Positions 18,648 to 28,864 of a DNA stretch of 64,000 nt are shown piece by piece. How positions within the stretch are numbered: the first letter of the stretch is position 1; each line of letters opens with the position of its first letter. A program made the translations under genes and the position numbers. A model generated the notes under the pieces. The model was not told where the DNA came from. It ran no database searches and saw only the letters and a list, made by a program, of their open reading frames with translations. This stretch comes from SB11 sp943370295 (GTDB lineage Bacteria; Bacteroidota; Bacteroidia; UBA8524), in the NCBI GenBank assembly GCA_943370295.1, contig CALRQL020000001.1, forward strand, positions 248,001-312,000. Reading direction: 5' to 3'.

Positions 18648-21600
18648 ATGTATTGTAAATTCGGTAAAAGTATTGTTTTACTGCTTGTATTAGTATGGGC
18701 AGTTAAAGATGGTTTTGCCCAAACCCAAACCAGTAGGTTTGGCAATATATGGTACTTTGGAGAAGTTGGCCTTGATTTTAATTGCAACCCGCCCCGTGTT
18801 TTAAGAGGAGAAAGTAAAATTACCCCTTGGGTGGTAGGTTCATCAACACTAAGCGATGAATGCGGCGATTTACGTTTTTATTGCAACGGCGATACTATTT
18901 GGGATTTTGCCCATAACTTTATCGTAGGGCCGGCCATACCGCTGAATGGCTCTCGCCAATCAACCCAGTCTTCAGTAATTCTTCCGCATCCTCAAGACCC
19001 TAAAAAGTTCTTTTTCTTTACGGTGGATGGTGATGAAGTAAATAATTTTAACGGGCTTAGTTATACTGAACTTGAAATTGGTGGAAACCCCATATTTCCT
19101 GTTTCTAATCAGGTGTTAGTGCGCGGCACTAATGAAATGGTAACTGCTTGCAGTGATGGTAACGGGGGATATTGGGTGGTTACTAAACTGAAGGGAAAGG
19201 ATGAATTTCGGTCGTACCATGTTACCAATGCCGGTGTTGACACAAGTGCGGTTAGAAGTACTGCAGGGGGTACAGCTTCAGAAAGCGGTCAACTTAAGTT
19301 TTCACCCGATGGCCGATTTTTGGCTATCACCCGCCCTTTGCAACTATTTAAGTTTGATATTGCCACAGGAGCTGTTAAAAACTTCTCACTCAGTTTAGGG
19401 GTTTCATCTTCCGGATTTCCTTGGCTTGATGATGGTACCGGTGTAGAGTTTTCGCCCAGCGGAAGTTTTTTATATACCAATAACTTTAATGGCGGTGTTA
19501 CCCCCGGAGAAGAAGGGGTGTACCAGTTTGACTTGCGAAGTGATGACGAGATGATCATCCGCGCCACTCCGTTAAGAATTTCACCGCCCTCAACCGTTCT
19601 TAAAGGAGGCTTTCAGGTTGGTCCTGACGGAAAAATATACATTATAGAAGGGGCGTCGGTTGATAAATTGTCAATCATTCATCGTCCTGAATATTTGGGT
19701 ACTGATGCCGATTTTGAATATCGGTTTATTAATTTACGCTTAACCAGTCCCGGTACATATTTTCCTAATTTTAATCAAAGTTGGTTTTTTGAGCCGGCTT
19801 TGTTTTTTGTAAACGGGGGGTGTAATAAAGATACCACGTATTTGGAGTTGAATGACAAACTGTGGTATTCACTTACTGACAGCAACGACATAGACTCAGT
19901 GCGCTGGACAATTGACGATCCTGTTGCCGGAACACAGGTTAAAAGCGGCTTTAAAGTACCACATTATTACGACCAATTCGGCTGTTTTAATGTAACCATT
20001 GAGGCGTTTTCTCATAAATTAGGAGGTTCAGTCATACGCAGAAGATTGGCGCGTATCAGCCAAATGCCCACCACAGAGTTGGGTCCGCGTGATACTACTT
20101 TGTGTGTAAACCCAAAGCAATTATTCAGAACCGTTGCCACATTTGATAATCCGTTTTCAGAATACACATGGTATTATAAAACATTTGCCGATGTAGCTGC
20201 CGGTATCCCCGATTTGGGGCTAAACCCTATCAGCTCAGGGCCTGATATTACCCCAAAGGTAGAAGGGCGTTTTTGGGTGGTTAAAACCTTTAAGTGCTGC
20301 ACAAACTCGGATACCATTGATATTCATCACGACTCAATAGTTCCGTTTTTTAAGGTAAACGATGGACTACAGTGCGAGCGTAATAACTCGTATGAGTTTA
20401 CAAACCTTTCTACGCCCACTTTTAAAAACACCTCTTGGAAATTTGGTGATGCCACAAGCGATACCGGTAAAATCGTTACTAAAAAATACAATGCAATTGG
20501 GTCTTATTATGTAGAAATGGCTGCTGAAAGCCAATTTGGGTGCAAAACTAAAATTACCCGCATTATGCTGGTGGTGAAACACCCGGTGGCTAAATTTAGA
20601 ATTGATACCAATCAGCTTTGTTTTAAAGGGAACGTATTTAAGTTTAAAGATTCATCAACAATTGAATTTGGTAACGGTAGCATACAAAAATGGACTTTTG
20701 ATTTGGGCGACAGTACTACTACCGGCCAAAAACAATTTACCAAAAGTTATACAAAACCCGGCACCTACACGGTAATGTTGGCAATAAATTCATCACAGGA
20801 TTGCAAGGATACAGCTTATAAGCAGGTAAAAGTGTTTTCGCAACCTGTGGCAGGGTTTGCCATAGATGATACCAGCCAGTGCAGACTTGGTAATGTTTTT
20901 ACGTTTACGGATACTTCCTCATCTTCAATCGATTCAATAAACTATCGTTGGTGGACGTATGGTGATGCTACCCCTCCGGCAAACCGAACGGGTATGCCGT
21001 TGCAGCACAATCGTTCGTTTAATACGGTTGATTCATTCAGAATCAAACTAAAAATTGGGGCGGGGCTAAATTGCTACGACAGTATGACGCGTTATGTGCA
21101 CGTGCACGGAGACCCGTTTGTTGATTTTAGTATTCCTACACCTACACAGTGCTTAGATGGTAACCGTTACGATTTTGACGATACTACTTTTGTTGAAAAA
21201 GGAACCATACAAACCTACTTATGGGATTTTGGCGATAGTTCGCCTATAAGCAATACAGGGATAGGGAAGAGCTATGCTAAATATGGGAGCTACAACGTGA
21301 AACTAAAGGTAATCAGCAATAAGGGTTGCACAGATTCGGTTTCTAAAGCAGTATTGCTGCACCCCATGCCTGAAGCTGCGTTTACTGTAAATCCAACGAT
21401 ATCATGTTTTAAAAACCACTCGTTTTCGTTTTCAGGGGCGGCTTCGTTTGTACCCGTAGGAGCCATTACAGGATATTTGTGGGATTTTGACGATGCTACA
21501 ACCTCAACGTTTCAAAACCCGCCTGCTAAGGTATATGCAAAAGACACAGCTCACGAAGTGAAATTAATAATCACTTCTGATAAGAACTGTGTTGATACCG

Positions 21601-22661
21601 CAAAACAAACGGTTGATTTTTATCCTACTCCGGTGGCTGTGATTAAGGTAGATAACCTTATCCAGTGCCTTGAAGAGAACGTGTTTTATTACAAAGGCGA
21701 TAGCTCTACAGCAGGTAATGGAACTATCACCGAATATTTGTGGAATTTGGGTGACGGAACTATTGAAGATGTGCCTAACCCTGCGGGTAAATTTTATATA
21801 AAAGCTGATACGTTTGATGTGAACTTAAAAGTTACAACGGCTGACGGTTGTACAGATACTGCATCGGTGCAAGTGCAAGTAAGGCCCTCGCCCGTTGCTA
21901 ATTTTTCAGTAGCACCTGCCTGCTTGTTTCATAATTCGGTATTTAAAGACTTAAGCACCAGTAATCCGGGTAACATAATATCGTGGAGTTGGAACTTAGG
22001 TGATGGTACACTCACCACTGATACAAATCCCGTGCATACCTACGATAATACGGGGGCATATACCGTAACCTTAAGTGTTGAGTCTAATTACGGATGCCGC
22101 GCATCGGTAACCAAAATAAACGAAGCTGTGGTGAAAGGGCTGCCGCAAGCCAAATTCGGGATGGCAAAAATTGATTACGATGATAAAAATACCACGGTAC
22201 AGTTTATTGATTCATCTATTGATGTGAGTTTTTGGGATTGGGATTTTGGAAACGGTATTATCAGTAGCCAGCAAAATCCTTTAATAGTGTTTGACGACAC
22301 TGTATCACTGCCGGTACGCTTTATTGTAAGCAATGCCGAAGGTTGTTTTGATACCGTGTATCGCAATGTATTTATAGCACCTGATTTTTATTTCCATGTA
22401 CCCTCTGCCTTTACACCTAACAAAGATGAGCTCAACCGCACTTTTGGCGGTGAGGGTACCCGTTATTATAAAGAGTATTATTTAAGAATTTACAATCGCT
22501 GGGGTCAGCAAGTGTTTGAGTCTAATAACTCACAAGAACGCTGGGACGGCACCTCAAACGGAGAAGCTTGCCCCGTTGGTTTATATACCTATGTGTACCG
22601 TTTACTGGATGTTTTTGGCCAGTACCATAACTACAACGGCTCATTAATGCTAATACGTTAG
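18648..22661 (+). CDS. gliding-motility-associated PKD protein, paralogue 1
   Basis: A 1337-residue secreted protein. The signal peptide (about 1-25) ends GFAQ. Residues about 26-388 form a propeller-like head with landmarks IWYFGEVGLDFNC, LRFYCNGDTIWD and FSPDGRFLAI, common at the N-terminus of Bacteroidota T9SS type B proteins. Eight PKD units follow from about residue 565 to 1240, each with a Cys-containing entry and a W-x-(F/L)-G-D core. The last about 95 residues are the gliding-motility-associated C-terminal domain (FHVPSAFTPNKDELN ... YNRWGQQVF ... LYTYVYRL), a T9SS type B signal. It is predicted to be a cell-surface filament or adhesin. It is the first of two tandem paralogues. Confidence 0.92.
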   Translation: MYCKFGKSIVLLLVLVWAVKDGFAQTQTSRFGNIWYFGEVGLDFNCNPPRVLRGESKITPWVVGSSTLSDECGDLRFYCNGDTIWDFAHNFIVGPAIPLNGSRQSTQSSVILPHPQDPKKFFFFTVDGDEVNNFNGLSYTELEIGGNPIFPVSNQVLVRGTNEMVTACSDGNGGYWVVTKLKGKDEFRSYHVTNAGVDTSAVRSTAGGTASESGQLKFSPDGRFLAITRPLQLFKFDIATGAVKNFSLSLGVSSSGFPWLDDGTGVEFSPSGSFLYTNNFNGGVTPGEEGVYQFDLRSDDEMIIRATPLRISPPSTVLKGGFQVGPDGKIYIIEGASVDKLSIIHRPEYLGTDADFEYRFINLRLTSPGTYFPNFNQSWFFEPALFFVNGGCNKDTTYLELNDKLWYSLTDSNDIDSVRWTIDDPVAGTQVKSGFKVPHYYDQFGCFNVTIEAFSHKLGGSVIRRRLARISQMPTTELGPRDTTLCVNPKQLFRTVATFDNPFSEYTWYYKTFADVAAGIPDLGLNPISSGPDITPKVEGRFWVVKTFKCCTNSDTIDIHHDSIVPFFKVNDGLQCERNNSYEFTNLSTPTFKNTSWKFGDATSDTGKIVTKKYNAIGSYYVEMAAESQFGCKTKITRIMLVVKHPVAKFRIDTNQLCFKGNVFKFKDSSTIEFGNGSIQKWTFDLGDSTTTGQKQFTKSYTKPGTYTVMLAINSSQDCKDTAYKQVKVFSQPVAGFAIDDTSQCRLGNVFTFTDTSSSSIDSINYRWWTYGDATPPANRTGMPLQHNRSFNTVDSFRIKLKIGAGLNCYDSMTRYVHVHGDPFVDFSIPTPTQCLDGNRYDFDDTTFVEKGTIQTYLWDFGDSSPISNTGIGKSYAKYGSYNVKLKVISNKGCTDSVSKAVLLHPMPEAAFTVNPTISCFKNHSFSFSGAASFVPVGAITGYLWDFDDATTSTFQNPPAKVYAKDTAHEVKLIITSDKNCVDTAKQTVDFYPTPVAVIKVDNLIQCLEENVFYYKGDSSTAGNGTITEYLWNLGDGTIEDVPNPAGKFYIKADTFDVNLKVTTADGCTDTASVQVQVRPSPVANFSVAPACLFHNSVFKDLSTSNPGNIISWSWNLGDGTLTTDTNPVHTYDNTGAYTVTLSVESNYGCRASVTKINEAVVKGLPQAKFGMAKIDYDDKNTTVQFIDSSIDVSFWDWDFGNGIISSQQNPLIVFDDTVSLPVRFIVSNAEGCFDTVYRNVFIAPDFYFHVPSAFTPNKDELNRTFGGEGTRYYKEYYLRIYNRWGQQVFESNNSQERWDGTSNGEACPVGLYTYVYRLLDVFGQYHNYNGSLMLIR

Positions 22662-22725
22662 TAGTAAAAGTATTTTCTTACCTGTTATTTTATACAAAAC
22701 AGGTGGGTAAACTCGCATCAATTAT

Positions 22726-22733
22726 TATCTTTG
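22726..22733 (+). promoter_or_regulatory. -7 element TATCTTTG
   Basis: TATCTTTG exactly fits TAnnTTTG and ends 63 nt before the ATG at 22797. This suggests the second paralogue has its own promoter and a leader of about 55 nt. Confidence 0.5.
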
Positions 22734-22796
22734 ATGTTATGACATTACACACGGGCAACCTTTTTGTTATCAAGTAAGTCTTACTAACAAAGGGGC

Positions 22797-25700
22797 ATGA
22801 TTAAACAGCAAGGAATTAGGAGTTTACTGCTGGCACTCTTTCTATTGGGTGTGTGTCCTCTTTTTGCTCAGCACGGCGGTGGTACGCTCACAAATAATTT
22901 CGCAAATACCTGGTTGTTTGGTGGGGTAGGTTTAGATTTTAACTGCTCTCCGCCTAATGTTATCCGCGAAGGTAAAATTACTACTTGGGTAGAAGGTCCT
23001 TCAACCATTAGTGACGAGTGCGGTAATCTGCAATTTTATTGTAATGGCGATAGTATTTGGAACTCACTGCACAACTCCGTAAATGGGGGCGGTGTTTTTC
23101 CGATGGTAGGTTCAAGGCAGGCTACACAATCGTCGCTTATACTTCCTAATCTTCAAGCCCCCGGAACGTTTTACTTTTTTACGGTTGATGGGGATGAAGT
23201 AAACAACTTTAACGGCCTCAGTTATACTGAATTTTCATTTAATGCACCCGGTGGTCCCGGATATGTGGTAAGTAACAGAGTGTTGGCACGGTACACCAAC
23301 GAAATGGTTACGGCCTGCAGCGATGGGCAAGGCGGATACTGGGTTGTTACAAAACTAAAAAGCAATGCCGATTTCAGAGCTTACCATGTTACAAACTTGG
23401 GAGTAGATACTAATGCGGTGGTTAGCTCTGTAGGCTCTACCAAAACAGAAACAGGCCAAATGAAATTTTCTCCCGATGGCCGCTATTTGGCAATTTCACG
23501 TCCCCTGCAACTATTTAAATTTAACCCCACAACAGGGGTAGTTAGCAGCTACTTGGGGGACATGGAGAATGGCTGGTTGGATGATGGTAATACAGTTGAG
23601 TTTTCTCCAAGCGGTCGTTTTTTATATACCAACAATTACAATGGCGGAACTGCCCCTGCCGAAGAAGGTATTTATCAGTACGATTTATCACTTGACCCCG
23701 GAGTTATTGCCAAATTACCTCTTAAAATAACAAGCCCTACTGCAAAACCAAAAGGAGGAATGCAGCTTGGTCCTGATGGAAAAATTTATGTTATCGACGG
23801 TGAAGGAGTAGATAAGTTATCTGTAATTCAACGTCCTGAAAAATTGGGTAGTGATTGTGATTACCAACACCAAATCATCAACCTTAATTTATCAAAGCCG
23901 GGTAAATATTTTCCCAATTTTAACCAAAGTTGGTTTATTGACCCCGACTTATACATTGCTGACAAGCGCTGCCATGCTGATACTACTGTGTTGGAAATGA
24001 ACCCTGAACGATGGAGCATTTTAACTGATGGAAAAAAAATAGATTCGTTTAAATGGACAATTTTTGACCCTAATGGGGGTACACAAAGTGGTACAGGGAA
24101 TACCATTAAACATTACTTTCCGCAGTTCGGGTGCTTTAGAGTTGAAATGATTGCCTACTCTTCTGCATTAGGTATGTCTGTTGTGCGCGAAGATTTGGTG
24201 AAAATAAATATTACACCCACCACAAACATGGGTCCCAAAGACACGGCTTTGTGTAAGCAGCCACGGAGGATATTTTTGAACGTTGCCACGGCTGATAATC
24301 CCGGTTCTTCATTTGTGTGGTATTATAAATCGTTTCCGGATGTTATCAGCGGCAAGCCAGATTTGGGTATAAACCCGTTGGGAGTAGCGCCAAACATTAT
24401 GGCTGAAACCGAGGGAAGATATTGGGTAATTAAAACATTTAAGTGCTGCTCAATGACGGATACAATAGATGTGTATCATGATTCTATTATACCAATGTTT
24501 AGGCTGAACGACGGCTTGCAGTGTGAGCGTGATAACCAATATGTGTTTACCAACTTATCTACCCCCGCTTATAAAAGCACCACTTGGGATTATGGTGATG
24601 GTACCAAAGGGTTTACCAACATTGGCGTAAAGCATTACAAGACGGCCGGCTCTTACACTCCGGTAATGACAGTAGTAAGCGAGAAAGGCTGCAAAGCAAC
24701 AATGTCAAGGGTTATTTTGGTGGTTAAACACCCCGTAGCCAAATTTATTGTTGACACTTTACAGCAATGCTTTGAAGGGAATATATTTAAGGTAAAAGAC
24801 ACTTCGTATATTGAATTTGGCCAAGGCGGGATTGTTAGCAGGTTGTTTAACAAGGGGTTGGGGCCTAATGATACTACCAGGAAATTGCAATTTAACATCA
24901 GTTACCCCAAGGCAGGAACCTATACAATTTCACTGGCATTAAACTCAAGTCAGGACTGTAAAGATACCATGTACCAGCAGGTACGTGTGTTTGCAAAGCC
25001 AAAAGCAGGCTTTACTATTAATGATGATAATCAATGTCTTTCGGCTAATAAGTTTGAATATACAGATACCTCATTTGTTACATTAGATACCATAAACTAT
25101 CGTGGGTGGATGTTTACGGATACTTTACCACCCGAGGACCGAACGACTTTGCCGTTAAATAACTTCCGCAGTTACAGTAAGGTTGATTCGTTTAAAGTGC
25201 AGCTAAAGGTAGGTACAGGACCAGGTTGTTATGACAGCATTATTAAGTACGTGCATGTACACGGCGACCCTTATGTGGATTTTAAGGCCAACGATAGCGA
25301 CCAGTGTTTGTTTGGCAATACCTACGATTTTAAAGATACCACCTATACTGAGAAAGGATTTGTGCAAACCTATTTGTGGAATTTTGGAGATAATACAGCC
25401 ATAGCAAATAGTGGTTTAGGTAAAAAATACAGCAACTACGGTACTTATAAAGTGCAATTAAGGGTGATAACCAATAAAGGTTGCACCGACTCTGTGAGTA
25501 GGGAAGTAGTTGTATTTCCGATGCCTGAAGCGGATTTTGCCATTGCCCAACCCGAAATGTGTTTTAAAACCCACGGGTTCACTTTTTCGGCAGCCCCTTC
25601 ATTTGTTCCAACGGGTTCAGTATTTAGTTACGATTGGGACTTTGGTGACGGCACCAAATCAACACTCAAAGAACCTCCGGTTAAAAATTATTTACAAGAC

Positions 25701-26816
25701 ACTGCCCATAAAATTAAATTGATTGTAGTTTCTGATAAATCCTGTGGCGATACTGTAACCAAGCAAGTGAGTTTTTATCCCACGCCCATCGCTAAAGCCA
25801 AAGTAAACCGGCCTTTGCAATGCCTTGATGGAAACGTATTTAATTTTAGGGGAGATAGTTCTATTGCCGGTGCAGGAGTTATCAGCCAGTATTTGTGGGA
25901 GTTTGGTGATGGTACCATTGGAACTGATGATTTTCCCGAGGCAAAAATATACGCATACCCTGATACGTTTAATGTGCGATTGAATATTACCACTGATAAA
26001 GGATGTACCGATACAACCTCTGTAAATGTTGTTGTATTGCCTTCTCCAACAGTTAATTTCTCGGTTGAACCTACCTGCCTTTTTGAGCCGTCTAAGTTTA
26101 AAAACAAAAGCTCAGCACATCCCGGTAAAATTGTAAACTACAATTGGTCGTTGGGAGATGGTACTTCTTCCGGCGACTCAACACCTAATCACACGTATGC
26201 TAATACAGGGGCTTATACAGTTTCATTAAGCGTTGAATCGAGTTACGGTTGCCGTGCAACCATTACAAAAGTCAATGAGGCCATTGTAAAGGCTTTACCC
26301 CAAGCATTATTTGGTCACGAGAAGGTAGATTTTGATGAAAAGAACACAACCATACAGTTTATTGATTCATCGTATGATGTTGACCAATGGTTTTGGGATT
26401 TTGGCAACGGCATGGTTAGCAATCAGTCTGATCCGTTGATAGTATTTAGTGATACGGCTACTTTGCCCATACGGCTTGTGGTTACAAATACAGAAGGATG
26501 CTACGATACAGTGCGTAAAACGTTGTTTGTTGCCCCCGATTTCTTCTTTCATGTGCCCAATGCATTTACGCCTAACGATGATGGTAACAACCCATTGTTT
26601 GGTGGTGAGGGAACAAGGTATTACAAAGAGTATAGTTTACGGATTTTTAATCGCTGGGGACAGTTGGTATTTGAAGCAGATTCGCCTCTGAAACGCTGGG
26701 ATGGTAAATACAAAGGAGAACCTTGTGAAGATGGAGCTTATACCTATATTTATGCGTTACGCGATGTGTTTGGGTTTTATCACAATTTCTCAGGCACAGT
26801 TCATTTATTGCGCTAA
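22797..26816 (+). CDS. gliding-motility-associated PKD protein, paralogue 2
   Basis: A 1339-residue protein colinear with its upstream neighbour over its whole length: signal peptide to PLFAQ, propeller-like head (LFGGVGLDFNC, LQFYCNGDSIWN, FSPDGRYLAI), PKD array starting near residue 565, and the gliding C-terminal domain from about 1245 (FHVPNAFTPNDDGNN ... FNRWGQLVF). The PKD units correspond one to one with those of the first copy, including the odd unit with a WxxYGD- or WMFTD-like core, so the pair arose by whole-gene duplication rather than by repeat expansion. The gap between the copies is 135 bp. Its stop codon abuts the stop of the convergent TPR lipoprotein gene with no spacer. Confidence 0.92.
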   Translation: MIKQQGIRSLLLALFLLGVCPLFAQHGGGTLTNNFANTWLFGGVGLDFNCSPPNVIREGKITTWVEGPSTISDECGNLQFYCNGDSIWNSLHNSVNGGGVFPMVGSRQATQSSLILPNLQAPGTFYFFTVDGDEVNNFNGLSYTEFSFNAPGGPGYVVSNRVLARYTNEMVTACSDGQGGYWVVTKLKSNADFRAYHVTNLGVDTNAVVSSVGSTKTETGQMKFSPDGRYLAISRPLQLFKFNPTTGVVSSYLGDMENGWLDDGNTVEFSPSGRFLYTNNYNGGTAPAEEGIYQYDLSLDPGVIAKLPLKITSPTAKPKGGMQLGPDGKIYVIDGEGVDKLSVIQRPEKLGSDCDYQHQIINLNLSKPGKYFPNFNQSWFIDPDLYIADKRCHADTTVLEMNPERWSILTDGKKIDSFKWTIFDPNGGTQSGTGNTIKHYFPQFGCFRVEMIAYSSALGMSVVREDLVKINITPTTNMGPKDTALCKQPRRIFLNVATADNPGSSFVWYYKSFPDVISGKPDLGINPLGVAPNIMAETEGRYWVIKTFKCCSMTDTIDVYHDSIIPMFRLNDGLQCERDNQYVFTNLSTPAYKSTTWDYGDGTKGFTNIGVKHYKTAGSYTPVMTVVSEKGCKATMSRVILVVKHPVAKFIVDTLQQCFEGNIFKVKDTSYIEFGQGGIVSRLFNKGLGPNDTTRKLQFNISYPKAGTYTISLALNSSQDCKDTMYQQVRVFAKPKAGFTINDDNQCLSANKFEYTDTSFVTLDTINYRGWMFTDTLPPEDRTTLPLNNFRSYSKVDSFKVQLKVGTGPGCYDSIIKYVHVHGDPYVDFKANDSDQCLFGNTYDFKDTTYTEKGFVQTYLWNFGDNTAIANSGLGKKYSNYGTYKVQLRVITNKGCTDSVSREVVVFPMPEADFAIAQPEMCFKTHGFTFSAAPSFVPTGSVFSYDWDFGDGTKSTLKEPPVKNYLQDTAHKIKLIVVSDKSCGDTVTKQVSFYPTPIAKAKVNRPLQCLDGNVFNFRGDSSIAGAGVISQYLWEFGDGTIGTDDFPEAKIYAYPDTFNVRLNITTDKGCTDTTSVNVVVLPSPTVNFSVEPTCLFEPSKFKNKSSAHPGKIVNYNWSLGDGTSSGDSTPNHTYANTGAYTVSLSVESSYGCRATITKVNEAIVKALPQALFGHEKVDFDEKNTTIQFIDSSYDVDQWFWDFGNGMVSNQSDPLIVFSDTATLPIRLVVTNTEGCYDTVRKTLFVAPDFFFHVPNAFTPNDDGNNPLFGGEGTRYYKEYSLRIFNRWGQLVFEADSPLKRWDGKYKGEPCEDGAYTYIYALRDVFGFYHNFSGTVHLLR

Positions 26817-27956
26817 TCAGCGGCAATGTTGCTTTTTCAGCTTTTCTAATTCATCCCCATATTGCTTCGTAAACCCCATGGTTAGCCCTAAGTTAATGCT
26901 TTGGCAGGCTTCTGCCTTTTGTTTTTGTGCTATCTGCACCAGCGCAAGATTACGGTAAGCAAAGCTATTGTTGGCATCCAATTGCAACGAGTGATATATA
27001 TACTTCATTGCCGAAGGATAATCTTTTAACAGATAGTGGCAATAACCTTTATTGCTCCATGCATACGCATAGGTAGAGTCAGTTTTTAAAGCATTGTTAA
27101 AATCGTCTAAAGCATCTTGTATTTTATCCTGCTGCATTTTACAATAGCCGCGCACATTATAATAAGGCGCTTTGTTGGGCATTAAACGTATCAAAACGCC
27201 TGCATCTATTACAGCCTCGTTATAGCGTTGTTTTTTAAACAACATATCACAACGCAGTTTATACAATTCTGCCGAATCCTGATGGTAATTGATTGCTGTG
27301 TAAAGTGTAGAAATGCAGGAATCAATTTGCCCAATATCCCTTAATAATCTGCACTTAGCATTCAAAGCCTGATAATAATCCGGTTTCAACCCTAATGATT
27401 GTTCATAAAAGCGCAGGGCTGCCCCGAAATCCTTTTTTAAAGTATAAGTGCTGCCAATAGAAAGTAATGCCCTTGGGTCAATAGGATTGATATTCTTTGC
27501 TGCCATAAAGTCTTGCAAGGCACTATCCAGCGAGTTGATGTGCAAGCGCGCAATACCGCGTTCATGTACATAGTCATAATTTTCAGGAGCTTTTTTAACA
27601 GCAGTAGTATAATCGGTAATAGCCTCAGCATAGTTACCCATAAAGCGGTGGGCATTGGCGCGGTAGTAATAGGCAGTGGCAGTATCAGCAAGTTGCAGTG
27701 CATCGCCCGCACTTTGAATGGCGTTTGCGTATTGATAGTTTTGTATAAGGGCTAATGTTTTTTGTAATGCGGCACGTATGTTTTGGTTATCGGCCAATAA
27801 TACTGAGTCATATACATTAATAGCCGCCGGCAATTGTCCTTGCGCCATTAAACTATCCCCCTTTTTTAACAAATCAGTTACGTTTGGGGTTGAATTTTTT
27901 GAATTGCAACCTATTCCTAAAATAAGGATAACAATACAATATGCTATCTTTTTCAT
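26817..27956 (-). CDS. TPR-repeat lipoprotein
   Basis: A 379-residue protein with a lipoprotein signal (hydrophobic core, then LGIGCNS with the lipobox Cys at residue 17) and a solenoid of tetratricopeptide repeats filling the rest (repeated A-Y-Y-x-R, A-x-x-D-Y-x-x-A and D-P-x-A patterns from about 30 to 370). It is predicted to be anchored in a membrane facing the periplasm and to mediate protein-protein contacts. No partner is evident. The gene is convergent with the PKD paralogue, and the two stop codons are adjacent. Confidence 0.87.
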   Translation of the reverse strand: MKKIAYCIVILILGIGCNSKNSTPNVTDLLKKGDSLMAQGQLPAAINVYDSVLLADNQNIRAALQKTLALIQNYQYANAIQSAGDALQLADTATAYYYRANAHRFMGNYAEAITDYTTAVKKAPENYDYVHERGIARLHINSLDSALQDFMAAKNINPIDPRALLSIGSTYTLKKDFGAALRFYEQSLGLKPDYYQALNAKCRLLRDIGQIDSCISTLYTAINYHQDSAELYKLRCDMLFKKQRYNEAVIDAGVLIRLMPNKAPYYNVRGYCKMQQDKIQDALDDFNNALKTDSTYAYAWSNKGYCHYLLKDYPSAMKYIYHSLQLDANNSFAYRNLALVQIAQKQKAEACQSINLGLTMGFTKQYGDELEKLKKQHCR

Positions 27957-27962
27957 GCCTTA

Positions 27963-27970
27963 CAAAAGTA
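27963..27970 (-). promoter_or_regulatory. -7 element TACTTTTG 6 nt before the start
   Basis: On the minus strand TACTTTTG fits TAnnTTTG exactly and ends 6 nt before the ATG at 27956. With a start site a few bases downstream of the element, the transcript would be leaderless or nearly so. Confidence 0.45.
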
Positions 27971-28011
27971 CTACGTATAAACAGGCATTAAAAGCAGATT
28001 GTTTTAAACAA

Positions 28012-28037
28012 AAAAGCAGCCTCTTAGGACTGCTTTT
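28012..28037 (-). terminator. intrinsic terminator for the TonB receptor-DUF4249 operon
   Basis: On the minus strand AAAAGCAG and CTGCTTTT pair around a 10-nt loop and run into a TTTTTG tail, about 22 nt after the DUF4249 stop. Confidence 0.75.
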
Positions 28038-28058
28038 AGAAGTATTTGGTAGTTAATG

Positions 28059-28856
28059 TTAATTCACAATTTTCCATCGCCTCACAACGTCGGCAGCATA
28101 AAAGAATCCTAATGCCCCACCTTTAATGTTTGTAGGCGGGTTAGCAGGCGGCGCCTGGAAGGGTCCCGGTGCACCGCTGTTAAGGTTACTTAGGGCAACT
28201 AAATAATTATAGGCATATACATCTATTGAACGGAAATAAAGCATTACCGAATCACCTTTTTGAGGACGGAAGAAGGGTAACTCAAAGGCACTGCGTTTGT
28301 TTAATTCAATGTCACTATTATCAAACAATACATCGCCCGCTTCAAGGGTGTCGTTTTTGCCATATTTGAACCAGTAATTTTTTACAGGGGCTTGGTCATA
28401 AGTTCCCCAGAAAGTAATGGCGTATCCTTCGTCTAAAAAGCCTTCTTTGGGTTTAAATACTTGAATTAGTGTGTCGTCAACACTAAACATGGGTTCAAGT
28501 TTTGAACTTGCTGTGTACTCTTTTCCATCAATTACCACTTTAAGGTTATACGTATGGTTTTTCTCACCCAAATAACCTGCTGCAGGTTTGTATATTCCGT
28601 TAGCAACGTGATTAAAAATAACAGGAGTACCATTGTCTTTTGTAACCTCTACAACCGCTGTAGTAATTACCGGAGGTTTTCCGTTTGAGTTATAAGGAGC
28701 TGTGTAGCTAAGCTGGATGTATGAACTGTCAGTTTCAGTAGTAACCCGGCCTTCGATTACAGGTTTTTGACCTGCAAATGATAAATCAAGGTCTATTTTT
28801 TCTTCACAGGCGCTAAAAACAACGGCCAGTGCAAGGGTATATATAATCTTTTTCAT
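28059..28856 (-). CDS. DUF4249 lipoprotein, TonB-receptor partner
   Basis: A 265-residue lipoprotein with lipobox VVFSACEEK (Cys about residue 17), followed by the DUF4249 opening KIDLDL and PVIEGRVTTETD, a beta-rich domain with QLSYTAPY, and a C-terminal ADVVRRWKIVN. DUF4249 proteins are repeatedly encoded directly after TonB-dependent receptors in Bacteroidota and are thought to act as surface lipoproteins in the same uptake system, analogous in position to SusD. The gene begins 8 bp after the receptor stop. The transported substrate cannot be told from sequence. Confidence 0.88.
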   Translation of the reverse strand: MKKIIYTLALAVVFSACEEKIDLDLSFAGQKPVIEGRVTTETDSSYIQLSYTAPYNSNGKPPVITTAVVEVTKDNGTPVIFNHVANGIYKPAAGYLGEKNHTYNLKVVIDGKEYTASSKLEPMFSVDDTLIQVFKPKEGFLDEGYAITFWGTYDQAPVKNYWFKYGKNDTLEAGDVLFDNSDIELNKRSAFELPFFRPQKGDSVMLYFRSIDVYAYNYLVALSNLNSGAPGPFQAPPANPPTNIKGGALGFFYAADVVRRWKIVN

Positions 28857-28864
28857 CGCTAAGT

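Noticed and set aside
18648..26816. CRISPR or tandem DNA repeat array suggested by the repetitive PKD proteins
   Set aside because: The repetition is at protein level with diverged codons; no identical DNA repeats with spacers are present.
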